A stretch of 64,000 nt of DNA from Smithellaceae bacterium (GCA_030690945.1 JAUYFM010000004.1:25718-89717); one strand, 5' to 3'; numbered from the stretch's first letter, positions 38,701-48,292 are shown. Numbers and translations are program-made. Notes: generated by a model from the letters alone, not told the origin.

Positions 38701-40698
38701 GCAGAAATCCCCCATGTCCTGCAAGCCCTGAAACCATGCCTTCTGATGAGTCCTATCTCCGTCTCAACATACCTGAAACCGGAAGTGTTTCATTTCGATC
38801 TCGTGGTCTTCGACGAGGCATCCCAGTTGCCTACCGCCGAAGCGATCCCCTCTATTCTACGGGCATCACAAGTTGTCGTGGCCGGCGATCCCAAGCAACT
38901 ACCGCCGACGTCTTTTTTCGAGTCAGCGCTTATACCCGAGGAGGAAGAGGACGATGAAGACCTGGACGGAGGGCAGGCGCCGTTGGAATCACTGCTCGAC
39001 GATTGCATAGCGGTTGTGCCGGTATTTCATGAATCCTACCTCCGATGGCACTATCGGAGCCGAGATGAACGGCTCATAAAGTTTTCTAATCACTTTTTCT
39101 ACGAGAACAAGCTCATCACATTCCCTGCAGCCAATACGGGAGTGGCTGGGCAAGGTGTTCGCTTCAAATATGTTCCTGATGGGGTTTATGACCGCGGGCG
39201 AAGCCGCATGAATCGAATTGAGTCTCGAATTGTTTCACGGTTGGCGCTGGAACATTTTGAACATTATCCGGAACGTTCGCTCGGAATCGTAGCCCTCAAT
39301 CTGAGTCAGACGGAGGCAATCGAGGATGCCATTGCGGAGGCGTTGCTCTCACGGCCTGATCTTGTCACTTTCTTCGATAAGAGTCGCCATGAGGGTGTTT
39401 TTGTTAAATCGCTGGAAAATGTCCAAGGCGATGAACGGGACACCATGATCATCAGCGTCGGGTATGGCCGGGATCATGCTGGCGGACTCAGCATGAACTT
39501 CGGTCCAATAAACACCGATGGTGGCTGGCGCCGCTTAAATGTCCTGATCACGCGCGCCAAGTGGGAGTGCATTCTGGTTTCTAGTCTGCGGGCGCAAGAT
39601 CTCAGCGGAGTCAATCCCGACAACCGAGGCGCAGTATCACTCCGGAGTTTCCTGGAATTTGTGGAACGGAGTGGTGATCTACTTCCAGAGGCTGCTGTCC
39701 AAACGAATGCCGAAACGAACGAATTCGAAGAATCGGTGCGCGCGGCTATCCTCGATAGAGGCTTCAAGGTGGACATGCAGGTAGGCGCGAGTCGCTACCG
39801 TATCGACTTGGCTGTGCGCGACCATCGCGACGAGCGGCGATATTTGCTCGGCATCGAATGCGATGGAGTCACATACCATAGTTCACGGACTGCCCGGGAC
39901 CGTGATTTGCTCCGCCAGTTAGTTCTCCAGCGCATGGGTTGGCGCATCCATCGTGTTTGGTCAACCGAATGGTTTCATGATCGAGAACAAGCCATAGCCG
40001 GCATACTGAGAAGTATCGAGCAAGCTCAACAAGAACCTGTGGAGCGTCCGGTGTACGCGCCCCCCCCCGATCCCAATCCAATTACAATGGTATCTCCTCA
40101 TCTGTCCGGCAAAGCCAAACCTGAGAGGAAGGATACACGGCTGCATAAACCAGGTGTCCCCTATGTACTTTACAATCCATCACAAACACTAAACCGCGAT
40201 GCTCTTCTCAAGGAGTCGTGCTGCAATGAACTCTCAAATTCCATTATTGATCTTGTCAATACCGAGGGGCCGATCCATCACGATTTTCTTGTAACGCGCT
40301 TGAAAGAAATTCATCGTGTCGCGAAGGCAGGATCGAATGTCCAGTCGAATATCAAACAAGCGCTTCGGTCCGCTGAGAATAAGCACGCTATTATACACAA
40401 TGCCAAGCCTTCTTTTTACTGCTCACCTCATGGGCAAATCAAATCATTCCGTTTACCGACAGAAACGGTGAGGCGTCCTATTGAGCACATTGCTCCAAGT
40501 GAACTATCGCTTGCAGTGCTATATTTCGTAGAGGATCAGTTTGGTGTTGTCGAGGAATATCTACCGACGGCAATTGCAAGACTCTTCGGTATTGAACGGC
40601 TCGGCGGCGAGAGTGCGGACATTATCCGCCATGTGATCGAAGAACTGGTATCCGAGGGATCGCTTCGCCGGAATGGAATGCAGGTGCATCTCAGATGA
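35743..40698 (+). CDS. DUF4011-type SF1 helicase with C-terminal Vsr/REase-like and DUF3320-like domains
   Basis: VLDLTKSNPLIGLNRSR, GPPGTGKSQTIANLIANAL (Walker A), VFDEASQLP, VAGDPKQLPPTSFF, LNVLITRAKWECILVSSL, nuclease-like YLLGIECDGVTYHSSRTARDRDLLRQLVLQRMGWRIHRVWST; likely start GTG at 35893. Confidence 0.9.
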   Translation: MYRRRLVFYFRASKPEAFLLRYFGRKMEWHLPLFFKCGQHSCIFYGTEGNVANDNLVTDHITRVLAPESSADKAGPLDSVVLGHIDAARVKAQMRRWQDRVLDLTKSNPLIGLNRSRVAKFQVIAPEMNALFSTFVIDEKQLRMPLVRKRKKQSEQILFVPSDDEPELVIEPGDITLDAKPIDLMRRLRRIHNNARTTLEERGVTTLYLTFGALRWKDDLLGESVSPLWMVPCEFESKGPDSPLRLCMADEDAQINPALEYYLRERHKIELPELPDEPEQPSLTKLLKHINHIVREQAWQVTEEVWLSTFSFESLVIYRDLQALIGVAITHPVIGALSRATKSTGKSETLPHDLDTLPIPTTVPIPVLPTDSSQLEALTLSSLGHHVVVHGPPGTGKSQTIANLIANALDRNKKVLFVSAKMAALNVVHDRIKELGLQCFCLEAHSTKAGKQKIVDELRRTLEAETSHDGEALDRELHALLRVRDELNTYARELHATLQPLGLSVYSANAHRAHLEDVPDVRGALPWANPLDASQNDFEQCIHALEEIAANADIFDQRTTHPWRGFSPSQFGLVEQESLEASLRAVADLYQKISPLAEQLEGLISEASSLSISEWILFRQVLTAVAETERLPKDWWRHNEETLANLAKTFATAAEQRRELDSLLPEIHGAIDRPLKDVVNLLSPIADLYGTWQAFFMPSHWKWRKQVISSLCKGRKFGRERIKSLYEKCRRASEIERWFDEQRTRIDSYLDTSMAPSPIIFKDLSLSFTVAVLCKQALTAAGKEAVPILSLSAELRSAAEKLLLLIPSSDTSLPASIQRIDNDWPHGFIHDALASKSPQPAVANRAISLLSSMKQVREWVLLDRALKRCAGCGLPTFLDSFGTVSASNAHRIFERRFLNLWISGAMDRSQMLAGFTEAKGQDLLNKYRALDESVRRLAIARIHMTASSASARVRAAEIIPESASEIGILRRELQKRKRIKPLRKLFAEIPHVLQALKPCLLMSPISVSTYLKPEVFHFDLVVFDEASQLPTAEAIPSILRASQVVVAGDPKQLPPTSFFESALIPEEEEDDEDLDGGQAPLESLLDDCIAVVPVFHESYLRWHYRSRDERLIKFSNHFFYENKLITFPAANTGVAGQGVRFKYVPDGVYDRGRSRMNRIESRIVSRLALEHFEHYPERSLGIVALNLSQTEAIEDAIAEALLSRPDLVTFFDKSRHEGVFVKSLENVQGDERDTMIISVGYGRDHAGGLSMNFGPINTDGGWRRLNVLITRAKWECILVSSLRAQDLSGVNPDNRGAVSLRSFLEFVERSGDLLPEAAVQTNAETNEFEESVRAAILDRGFKVDMQVGASRYRIDLAVRDHRDERRYLLGIECDGVTYHSSRTARDRDLLRQLVLQRMGWRIHRVWSTEWFHDREQAIAGILRSIEQAQQEPVERPVYAPPPDPNPITMVSPHLSGKAKPERKDTRLHKPGVPYVLYNPSQTLNRDALLKESCCNELSNSIIDLVNTEGPIHHDFLVTRLKEIHRVAKAGSNVQSNIKQALRSAENKHAIIHNAKPSFYCSPHGQIKSFRLPTETVRRPIEHIAPSELSLAVLYFVEDQFGVVEEYLPTAIARLFGIERLGGESADIIRHVIEELVSEGSLRRNGMQVHLR

Positions 40699-41159
40699 TT
40701 GGTACGAATTGGGAATCATTAGTGGAATCGATAATTTACGGCGAACGAATCAGTGGACATCCCTCGTATTTCGAAACTGTGCCGCCCTATCCGGTCACAA
40801 TCGACAGTGGCGGCAAGACACTGACCACTGCCGACTACCGTGTAACGAAGATGAAGTACGGCAAACAGGGCAAAGACAAAGATCTCGCCACGCTGCATTA
40901 CAACGACAAGATTACCCTCACCGGCATTCCGCTGGAAGCCTACGACTACATCGTTAATGGCAAACCGGCGCTGGATTGGGTGGTGGAGCGCCAGTGTGTC
41001 AAAACCGACAAGGACAGCGGCATCGTCAACGACGCCAACGACTGGGCGGTGGAAACCATGAAAAATCCCCGCTACCCGCTGGAACTATTCCAGCGAGTCA
41101 TCACGGTCAGCCTGGAAACAATGAAGATCGTCAGAAGCCTGCCGGGGTTGGAGATTTGA
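40695..41159 (+). pseudogene. C-terminal remnant of a large restriction-type DEAD/DEAH helicase
   Basis: YFETVPPYPVTIDSGGKTLTTADYRVTKMKYGKQGKDKDLATLHYNDKITLTGIPLEAYDYIVNGKPALDWVVERQCV...NPRYPLELFQRVITVSLETMKIV; no helicase core present. Confidence 0.7.
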
Positions 41160-41232
41160 AGGGAAGCCGGAAATAACATGGAATAATCTGGAAAGTGCCA
41201 CTTTTTTATTGACAGAAAGGTGCAGGAAGAAC

Positions 41233-42129
41233 ATGTTTTATAGAATTGTTGTTGATTCTTGGAATGACCTCCTTCTATTATGCGATCATATCACTGATAA
41301 AAGTTCAAACTGGGCATTTAGGGGCCAATCTGATGAGAGTTGGCCTTTGTCTACCAAATTTGAAAGGGAAGCAGAGAAATATGTTTATGGCCCCGATTGG
41401 TTCAAAAATCGTGAGGAGATAATATTAGAAGATTTTCAACGTAGAGCGCATCAATATGTCCATCATTTGCCCGACTTAGAGGACTATATCGAATGGTTAT
41501 CCTTGTTGCAGCATTATGGAGGGCCAACTCGGCTTCTCGATTTTACATGGTCATATTATTTTGCTGCATTTTTTGCCGTGGAAACATCGCATGTTAAACC
41601 GACTAATTCGATTATATGGGCCGTGAATATCAACCGATTGATTGACCAGTTGTCGAAAATTCCTGATTACAGCTCAATAAAAAAATGGGGCAAGTTTAAT
41701 ATTACACTCGAACAAAATAAGCACTGGGCTGATACCGTCATTAAGGGTAGAAAAAATGATGATGTTATTTTCATAATTGACCCTTTTCTGCAACATGAAC
41801 GAATTTCGATACAGCAAGGGCTCTTTCTTTTTCCAGGCAATATAGAAAAGCCTTTTGAGCACAATTTATGTTCAATGTTCGAATTTGATTTCAAAGACCT
41901 TTCAACTAATGCGTTGGATGCTAAGTTTTCAGAAACCGGCGCATTTAATTTTTCAGATATCTCAATTATTAAGATTGTTATACCAGCCAGTTTGCGTTTA
42001 AAAGCACTTGCTGAGCTGTATAATATGAATATAACAGCGGCTACACTTTTCCCTGGGCTTGATGGATTTGCAAGAAGTCTTTCTTTTCGCATTCCGCAAC
42101 TTGATTTTCTCCTCAATCGCAAGAGCTGA
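41233..42129 (+). CDS. FRG-domain protein
   Basis: NWAFRGQSDESWPLSTKFER...LQHYGGPTRLLDFTWSYYFAAFFAVE. Confidence 0.88.
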   Translation: MFYRIVVDSWNDLLLLCDHITDKSSNWAFRGQSDESWPLSTKFEREAEKYVYGPDWFKNREEIILEDFQRRAHQYVHHLPDLEDYIEWLSLLQHYGGPTRLLDFTWSYYFAAFFAVETSHVKPTNSIIWAVNINRLIDQLSKIPDYSSIKKWGKFNITLEQNKHWADTVIKGRKNDDVIFIIDPFLQHERISIQQGLFLFPGNIEKPFEHNLCSMFEFDFKDLSTNALDAKFSETGAFNFSDISIIKIVIPASLRLKALAELYNMNITAATLFPGLDGFARSLSFRIPQLDFLLNRKS

Positions 42130-42218
42130 GACCAAGGGTTGCGAGGATGGGACCGAAGCCAACACTGGATGTTGGTCATCTCAAGAAGTACCTGAACGCG
42201 GATTAATAAGGAGGGGGA

Positions 42219-42776
42219 ATGAAATTTGAACAGTTGCTGACTCTCTTTCAAGAAACCCACCGGGAGTTGCAGAAACGGGCCGCCCGGTCAGTGGATATTG
42301 CCCTTGTTATTCGAAACTGGCTCTTTGGCTGGTATATTGTGGAGTTCGAGCAAGGCGGGGCCGACCGAGCGGAATTGTATGGGAAACGGTTGATCGAACG
42401 TATTGCGGAGGAACTTACCGCCCGGTTGGGCAGGGGATTCTCCAAGCGCTCCTTGGAACAGTATCGCCGGTTCTACGATAGTTATCGAGAGATTGCGCAG
42501 GCAATGCCTGCGCAATCTCTCGAGGGCAGTCTTGACCGGCAAAAGATTCGTCAGGCAATATCTGGCGAATCTCCTGATTCCCTTTCGGATGCCGTCATCA
42601 CCCTGCAGGCGCTTTCTACTGAATTGGCAAGCCGCTTCACTCTCGGGTGGACACACTATGTCGCTCTGTTGACCATACATGAGCATAAAAGTAAAAATCT
42701 TTTCCGACTATATCTGACCCTTCTGTTACATCGGCAAGGGCATTGTCGACAAGTTAAAAGAAATCTACGCCATTGA
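42219..42776 (+). pseudogene. Truncated DUF1016 (YhcG-like) N-terminal domain gene
   Basis: IVRNW-like N-terminus, YGKRLIERIAEELTARLGRGFSKRSLEQYRRFY...FTLGWTHYVALLTI; the PD-(D/E)XK C-terminal half is missing. Confidence 0.75.
42486..42522. repeat. Perfect 18-bp inverted repeat inside the DUF1016 remnant
   Basis: CGAGAGATTGCGCAGGCA-A-TGCCTGCGCAATCTCTCG. Confidence 0.9.
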
Positions 42777-42796
42777 AAACATAAAGGACTAGCCAT

Positions 42797-43645
42797 ATGG
42801 AAACAACGAAGATAGCATTATTCAAAGGTAAAGAAATTAGAAAGACTATACATAACGATGAATGGTGGTTTGTTATTAACGATGTTATAGAAGCATTAAC
42901 CGATTCGCGTGATCCGGCGCAATATTTCAAAAGACTCAAACAACGTGATGAAGAACTTTCAAAATTAACAGATCAAGGGGCGGTACAATTTGTACCACCC
43001 CTTACGCTGGACTTTATTACAGCGGGCGGTAAACAAAAAATGTATTGCTGGAATACGGAAGGGATTTTCCGGCTTATCCAATCAATCCCCTCGCCCAAGG
43101 CGGAACCGTTTAAACGCTGGCTGGCGAAAGTGGGTTATGAACGCGTGCAGGAAATCGAAAATCCCGAACTGGCAACCCAGCGCACCCGGATGCTCTATAA
43201 ACTCAAAGGCTATTCCGATGATTGGATAGAAAAACGCATGCGCGGCATTGCCATACGCGAAGAACTGACGGACGAATGGCAAAATAGAGGCGCGCAGGAA
43301 AAAAGGGATTACGAAATACTGACTGCGGAAATATCCAAAGCCACTTTCGGCGTTACGCCCAGCGAATACAAAGACCTCAAGGGATTACAGCGAGAAAACC
43401 TGCGCGATCACATGGATGATTTTGAACTCATCTTCACCATGCTGGGAGAGCGCTCCACCACGGAAATTCACCGCAATGAAGATTCGCAAGGCACGGCCAA
43501 ATTAAGAAAGGATGCCCATGCTGGCGGGAAAATTGCCGGTAATGCGCGCAAAGAACTGGAAAAGAAACTGGGACGAACCGTTGTGTCTCCTAAAAACTAT
43601 TTGCCAAAATCCAAAAGTGTCCGCCGGTTGAAAAATGACCAATGA
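42797..43645 (+). CDS. BRO-N/phage antirepressor-like protein
   Basis: WWFVINDVIEALTDSRDPAQYFKRLKQRDEEL...YCWNTEGIFRLIQSIPSPKAEPFKRWLAKVGYERVQEIENPELA. Confidence 0.88.
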   Translation: METTKIALFKGKEIRKTIHNDEWWFVINDVIEALTDSRDPAQYFKRLKQRDEELSKLTDQGAVQFVPPLTLDFITAGGKQKMYCWNTEGIFRLIQSIPSPKAEPFKRWLAKVGYERVQEIENPELATQRTRMLYKLKGYSDDWIEKRMRGIAIREELTDEWQNRGAQEKRDYEILTAEISKATFGVTPSEYKDLKGLQRENLRDHMDDFELIFTMLGERSTTEIHRNEDSQGTAKLRKDAHAGGKIAGNARKELEKKLGRTVVSPKNYLPKSKSVRRLKNDQ

Positions 43646-43808
43646 CGCGCATTCTTTTTCATGGATGCCCGACAAAAGCATTCGGGCATGACAAGGATTA
43701 TTGATCCCCGATAGGTAATTTCGGGGATGACAGTTTCAGGTTTGTCATTCCCGCAGTTCCCCGACAGAAACCTTCGGGGACAAGCTTCAGGCGGGAATCC
43801 ATGCGGGG

Positions 43809-44170
43809 TTGCTTCACGCGGAATATCATCGTCCGCCGGACAAAGAGATTCCCCTCCGATTGTCGCGCCATTACTACGATACGTCCCGGCTGATCTTGTC
43901 CGGGATCGGTGGAAAGATCACCGGCCATCCCGGATTGTTGCAACGCGTGGTGGAACACAAAAAGGTGTTTTCCCCCAGCGGATGGGCCCATTACGACGAG
44001 GCAATCCAGGGAAGCCTCCGGTTGACCCCGCATCCTGGACGTATCCGGCAGCTTGAGGAGGATTACGACAAGATGCGGAAGTGTTCTTTGCCGAGCGCCC
44101 TGCATTTGCGGAGGTATTGCGGATTTTAGAGGAGTGGGAAGCTCACTTCAACCAAGGGGCATTACGATAA
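43809..44170 (+). pseudogene. AbiEii-like nucleotidyltransferase toxin remnant
   Basis: RHYYDTSRLILSGIGGKITGHPGLLQRVVEHKKVFSPSGWAHYDEAIQGSLRLTPHPGRIRQLEEDYDKMRK, then a frameshift to FFAERPAFAEVLRILEEWEAHFNQGALR. Confidence 0.65.
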
Positions 44171-44340
44171 GTGCTGATAAGTTCTTTCCCCCACGTCCCA
44201 ATTCCAAGCCGACCATTTACGCCTATGAGGATACAAATCCCCAATACCGGGGCTTGCTTAAAATCGGCTATACCACAGTGGATGCGAAGAGTCGTGTGGC
44301 GCGGCAAAATAACATGTCGATGACATTATTTATATGCTCA
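44164..44340 (+). pseudogene. N-terminal remnant of a large helicase (GIY-YIG/T5orf172-like start)
   Basis: FFPPRPNSKPTIYAYEDTNPQYRGLLKIGYTTVDAKSRVARQ, then unrelated sequence. Confidence 0.6.
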
Positions 44341-44603
44341 AGAGGAAAAAGAGCGTTCTTTGATGCTTCAATCAATTGAAGGTGCCAAATCGGGTGCCGT
44401 CTCCCCTTCCCTTTGCAGGGTTCCATGAAAAATAAGTTCTTATCAACATTTCAACCCTTAATCATTGCGGTTGTCTCATTAAAAATTATACATAACGCGT
44501 TGAAATACTATAGCACCTGATATCCATTGACAAGCAAATACAGGCACACTATATAATCAATCCGTCAAAAAAATATCTTATCAACTTTAGAAGGAGGTCA
44601 TGC

Positions 44604-45896
44604 ATGGCACAAGAATCGGGTGATTCTAAAGAGTACAAAACCGGTGGAGGGAATTCACATTATATCCTCATCATCTGCACCCTGCTCTACATGGTGAATT
44701 ACATGGACAGGCAGGTTCTGGCGGCCGTGGTAGAGCCGATGAAAGCAGCTCTAAACCTGAACGACAGCCACATCGGCATCCTGGGTTCAGTATTCCTGCT
44801 CAGCATCGCGTTTTTTTCATTCCCTGTTGCATACCTGGTGGACCGCTGGAGCAGGCGCAAGGCCATCAGTATCATGGCAATCTTATGGAGCGGTTTCACT
44901 TTTCTCACCGGCAAATCCGGGAGCTTTTTGACCCTGCTCATCCCGCGCACCCTGGTAGGCGTGGGCGAAGCCGGTTTTTCAGCTGGTGGAACGGCTATGA
45001 TCGGCGCTGCTTATTCATCCAAGAAGCGCGGCGCTATGATGGGCATATTTAACATGGCCATCCCTCTGGGTGTAGCTTTGGGATCAGTACTCGGTGGAGT
45101 TCTGGCCAAGTTGCACGGCTGGCAGGCTCCGTTTCTCGTATTTGCCATACCGGGTATCATTCTTGGCATTCTGGCATTCTTCATGAAAGACTACAAAACA
45201 GTGGAGCATACCCATGAATCCGGGGCAAAGGTCACTTTTTTTCAATCGACAATAAAACTCTTCAAGATACCATCACTGGTCTGGGTGTTAGTCGGATACG
45301 GTTTGGCCAATATCATGTCCATGTCCTTCCTTTTCTGGACACCGGCTTTCATCGGTCGCGCCTGGGGCGTTGATGTGGCGGCGGCTAATGCTGTCATGGT
45401 TCCTATCGTCCTGGCCGCCATTGTCGGCTCCCCGGTGGGAGGTATCCTGGCGGATGTCTGGTTTAAGAAAAACCCTCGCGGCAGGCTCTACTTGCCGGCC
45501 ATAACCATTATACTGAGCGCTTTCTGCATGGCCGGCGCCATCTACTTCCAGATGAAAGGCATCGGCCTGGCGCTGATCATTGCTTACGGTGTGCTCAATG
45601 TGATGTCCCTGCCCTGCCTGAGCGCAATATCACAGGACGTGGCTCCTGCTGCCCAGAAGGGACTTGTCTGGGGACTGATGGTCTTCTGCATGTATGCCTT
45701 TGGCGGAGGCTGGAGTCCTTACATGGTTGGAGCTATCTCGAACGCTCTGGGACAGGGTGCGCAGGCATTGGGCACCGCTCTCACCATAGCAACGATAGGT
45801 GGCGTCCTGGGCGGAATATGCTACTTAATGGCCGCCAGGCCTTATCCCGCCGATATGGATAAGGTAAAGGACGATCAACTGATGGCCGAAAGATAG
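44604..45896 (+). CDS. MFS transporter
   Basis: 12-TM-like; LYMVNYMDRQVLAAVVEPMKAALNLNDSHIGIL. Confidence 0.93.
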   Translation: MAQESGDSKEYKTGGGNSHYILIICTLLYMVNYMDRQVLAAVVEPMKAALNLNDSHIGILGSVFLLSIAFFSFPVAYLVDRWSRRKAISIMAILWSGFTFLTGKSGSFLTLLIPRTLVGVGEAGFSAGGTAMIGAAYSSKKRGAMMGIFNMAIPLGVALGSVLGGVLAKLHGWQAPFLVFAIPGIILGILAFFMKDYKTVEHTHESGAKVTFFQSTIKLFKIPSLVWVLVGYGLANIMSMSFLFWTPAFIGRAWGVDVAAANAVMVPIVLAAIVGSPVGGILADVWFKKNPRGRLYLPAITIILSAFCMAGAIYFQMKGIGLALIIAYGVLNVMSLPCLSAISQDVAPAAQKGLVWGLMVFCMYAFGGGWSPYMVGAISNALGQGAQALGTALTIATIGGVLGGICYLMAARPYPADMDKVKDDQLMAER

Positions 45897-45942
45897 AATC
45901 GTTTTAATGATCTATATCAGGCGCAGGGTAATGTAAAAAAAT

Positions 45943-45962
45943 GGGAGGGGCAATCCCCTCCC
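45943..45962. terminator. Convergent stem-loop between MFS and ligase genes
   Basis: GGGAGGGG-CAAT-CCCCTCCC with flanking A and T runs. Confidence 0.65.
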
Positions 45963-45978
45963 TAGTATTATGATTCCG

Positions 45979-47673
45979 CTACGAATCCCATTTACCTTCA
46001 GCTCTCAGTTTTATGACGAGCTCTTTTGCTTTGTCCTTCAGTACCATGAAATCGGTTTTGGCCACTCTGTTTAGCGGCATCTCACCGGCTGAAAGGATTT
46101 CGACATGTGAAGGCCTGGCGTAGGAAGCGATCTCTTTGCACACGTCCATTACTTCATCAACCGTTACGTTTTTCCCTTCAATTTTTTCCACGAATGCCAT
46201 GACACCTTCTGTAAACATTTCGTGTTCAACGCCAACGATGGCGACATTGGCAACACGGTCTTTTAATTTTTCAGTTATATGATTTGCGATATCATCAGGA
46301 TATACTTGGTATCCTTTAGGTTTGATCACCAGCTTCGATCTCCCGGAAAAGTGGAGGCCGGTATCGTCGTAGAAGCCTAAATCTCCGGTGTAGCAAACCC
46401 CGTCACTGGAAACAGTTTTTTTCGTGTTCTCCTCGTCTCCCAGATAACCAAGGAATATCTGCGGACCTGAAAAACATATTTCCCCCACTTCCCCCGTCTG
46501 AAGTTGGTCGCCGGCGGCGCCGTCACTCTTCATCGGTTTTCTTATACTGATCGGAAAGAGGGGCATATCAAACCCGATACTCTTTGCTATATCTTCAACC
46601 TGAGCATTCATGTCGGTATATGTACAGAAACCGCCCGTCTCTGTAAGCCCGAGACCGGAACCCATCCTCGGCGCCATCTTCTGCATCTTCCTTAAAAACT
46701 CAACAGATACAGCCTGCCCTCCGTAAAGGACAAACCGGAGGGAAGACAGATCGTAACTCCCGTAATTCGAAAGTTTCCATTGCATATTGAAGAGGGCGGG
46801 TATCTGCCCCATCAAAGTGATTTTATGTTCCTGGACAGCTTTCAGGCTCATCTCTGCGTCGAATATGTGGAGTATCACCGAAGTCCCCCCCCCGAATATG
46901 GTCGTTGCGAGTTGTTCTGTTATGCACCCGACATGGGATGGCGGAAGGTTGACGAGCATGATGTCGTTTTTATCAAACTGGAAAGCGTTGACCAAGCCGA
47001 TATTCTGAACGAGTATGTTCTCGTGACAAAGGAGCGCAGGCTTGGGTGATCCGGTGGAACCTGTGGTGAATATTATCAGGCAAGCATCCCGCTTACCTGT
47101 TTTTTTTGATGCTCTTCTTACTGAGCCGGTAAAGAGGCTTATCAGGAATATCTTTTTTATGTCTGCGGCAAAATCCGCAATCCCCATGGCTCCTTCGATA
47201 ATCATATCTTTTTCTTTCTGGAACTGGACCCATGTTTTAACGTAATTCGATTTCTTCATTACCTCCTGAATCATAGGCCTGAAGTCAACAACCGGGGTTT
47301 TCCCCAGGAAAAAATAAATTTTCGGTTTTATCTTATCGAGGCAATATTGTATTTCAGATGTTTTTAGCCTGAGATCAAGAGGCGCCACTATCAAACCGAC
47401 TCTGTAACACGCGTAAATAAGATAGATATGTTCCTTGAGAAGGGGAAGGGATGTGGCGACAACATCGCCCTTTTTCAATCCGAGGGAGAGAAGCTTTGCC
47501 GCAAACGCCGAGACGGACGTATTGAATTTTTTCCATGATACTTTTTCCCCGGTGTTGTATTCGATAATGGCTGTACCGCCGGGATTCTCTCCCGAAAATT
47601 TTTTCACATAATCGGCCTGGTTCGTGAGAAGTTCGTTGTACTGTCTGACATAATCCTGCTTCGCAATAGTCAT
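45979..47673 (-). CDS. AMP-forming acyl-CoA synthetase/ligase
   Basis: CLIIFTTGSTGSPKPALL, GLGLTETGG, YTGDLGFYDDTGLHFSGRSKLVIKPKGYQVYPDDI. Confidence 0.93.
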   Translation of the reverse strand: MTIAKQDYVRQYNELLTNQADYVKKFSGENPGGTAIIEYNTGEKVSWKKFNTSVSAFAAKLLSLGLKKGDVVATSLPLLKEHIYLIYACYRVGLIVAPLDLRLKTSEIQYCLDKIKPKIYFFLGKTPVVDFRPMIQEVMKKSNYVKTWVQFQKEKDMIIEGAMGIADFAADIKKIFLISLFTGSVRRASKKTGKRDACLIIFTTGSTGSPKPALLCHENILVQNIGLVNAFQFDKNDIMLVNLPPSHVGCITEQLATTIFGGGTSVILHIFDAEMSLKAVQEHKITLMGQIPALFNMQWKLSNYGSYDLSSLRFVLYGGQAVSVEFLRKMQKMAPRMGSGLGLTETGGFCTYTDMNAQVEDIAKSIGFDMPLFPISIRKPMKSDGAAGDQLQTGEVGEICFSGPQIFLGYLGDEENTKKTVSSDGVCYTGDLGFYDDTGLHFSGRSKLVIKPKGYQVYPDDIANHITEKLKDRVANVAIVGVEHEMFTEGVMAFVEKIEGKNVTVDEVMDVCKEIASYARPSHVEILSAGEMPLNRVAKTDFMVLKDKAKELVIKLRAEGKWDS

Positions 47674-47761
47674 AATTACCTCCTGGATTTTTTATCTTTG
47701 CTTCAAAAAGAACAAGGAGATTGTTAATACTAAAGCTGTTTTTTTTAATCAAGCTTTAAAT

Positions 47762-47803
47762 GGTCAAGATTTCATTGACATGCAAGACCACGTTTCTTAT
47801 ACT
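47762..47803 (+). promoter_or_regulatory. Repeated promoter motif, copy upstream of the CMD gene
   Basis: GGTCAAGATTTCA-TTGACA (47775-47780)-N17-TATACT (47798-47803). Confidence 0.75.
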
Positions 47804-47874
47804 TCGCCCGCAAAAAGGATGCGAAACCGTCAAACCTGGTCATGGTAACGAAACAACAATAAGGAGCCACAACG

Positions 47875-48258
47875 ATGGACAAGAAACGCTACAAAGAAGG
47901 GATGGCTGTCAGAAAGGCTGTTTTGGGGGCAGAATATGTCGACAAGTCGCTTCGCGAGGCCGATGAGTTCACCCGTCCGATGCAGGAACTGGTGACCGAA
48001 TACTGCTGGGGCGAGATCTGGACACGGCCCGGCCTCGACCGCAGAACGCGAAGCTTCCTCAACCTCGCCATGCTCACGGCCCTGAACCGCCCGCACGAAA
48101 TCAAGCTGCATGTGCGCGGGGCGCTAAACAACGGCCTGACCAAAGACGAGTTGATGGAAGTCTTCCTGCAGAGCGCCATCTATTGCGGGGTTCCCGCCGC
48201 ACTCGACGCGATGCGCGTCGCGAAGGAGGTCTTTGCCGAGATGGACGGCGGCCGATGA
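47875..48258 (+). CDS. Carboxymuconolactone decarboxylase-family protein
   Basis: EYCWGEIWTRPGLDRRTRSFLNLAMLTALNRPHEIKLHVRGALNNGLTKDELMEVFLQSAIYCGVPAALDAM. Confidence 0.92.
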   Translation: MDKKRYKEGMAVRKAVLGAEYVDKSLREADEFTRPMQELVTEYCWGEIWTRPGLDRRTRSFLNLAMLTALNRPHEIKLHVRGALNNGLTKDELMEVFLQSAIYCGVPAALDAMRVAKEVFAEMDGGR

Positions 48259-48292
48259 CAACCGGCAACCGGTTTCTCATAAGGACGGATAT

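Noticed and set aside
44390-44603. TTGACA-N17-TATATA promoter before the MFS gene as a fifth motif copy
   Set aside because: Has -35/-10 spacing but lacks the conserved CAAGATTTC box and spacer, so not counted in the motif family.
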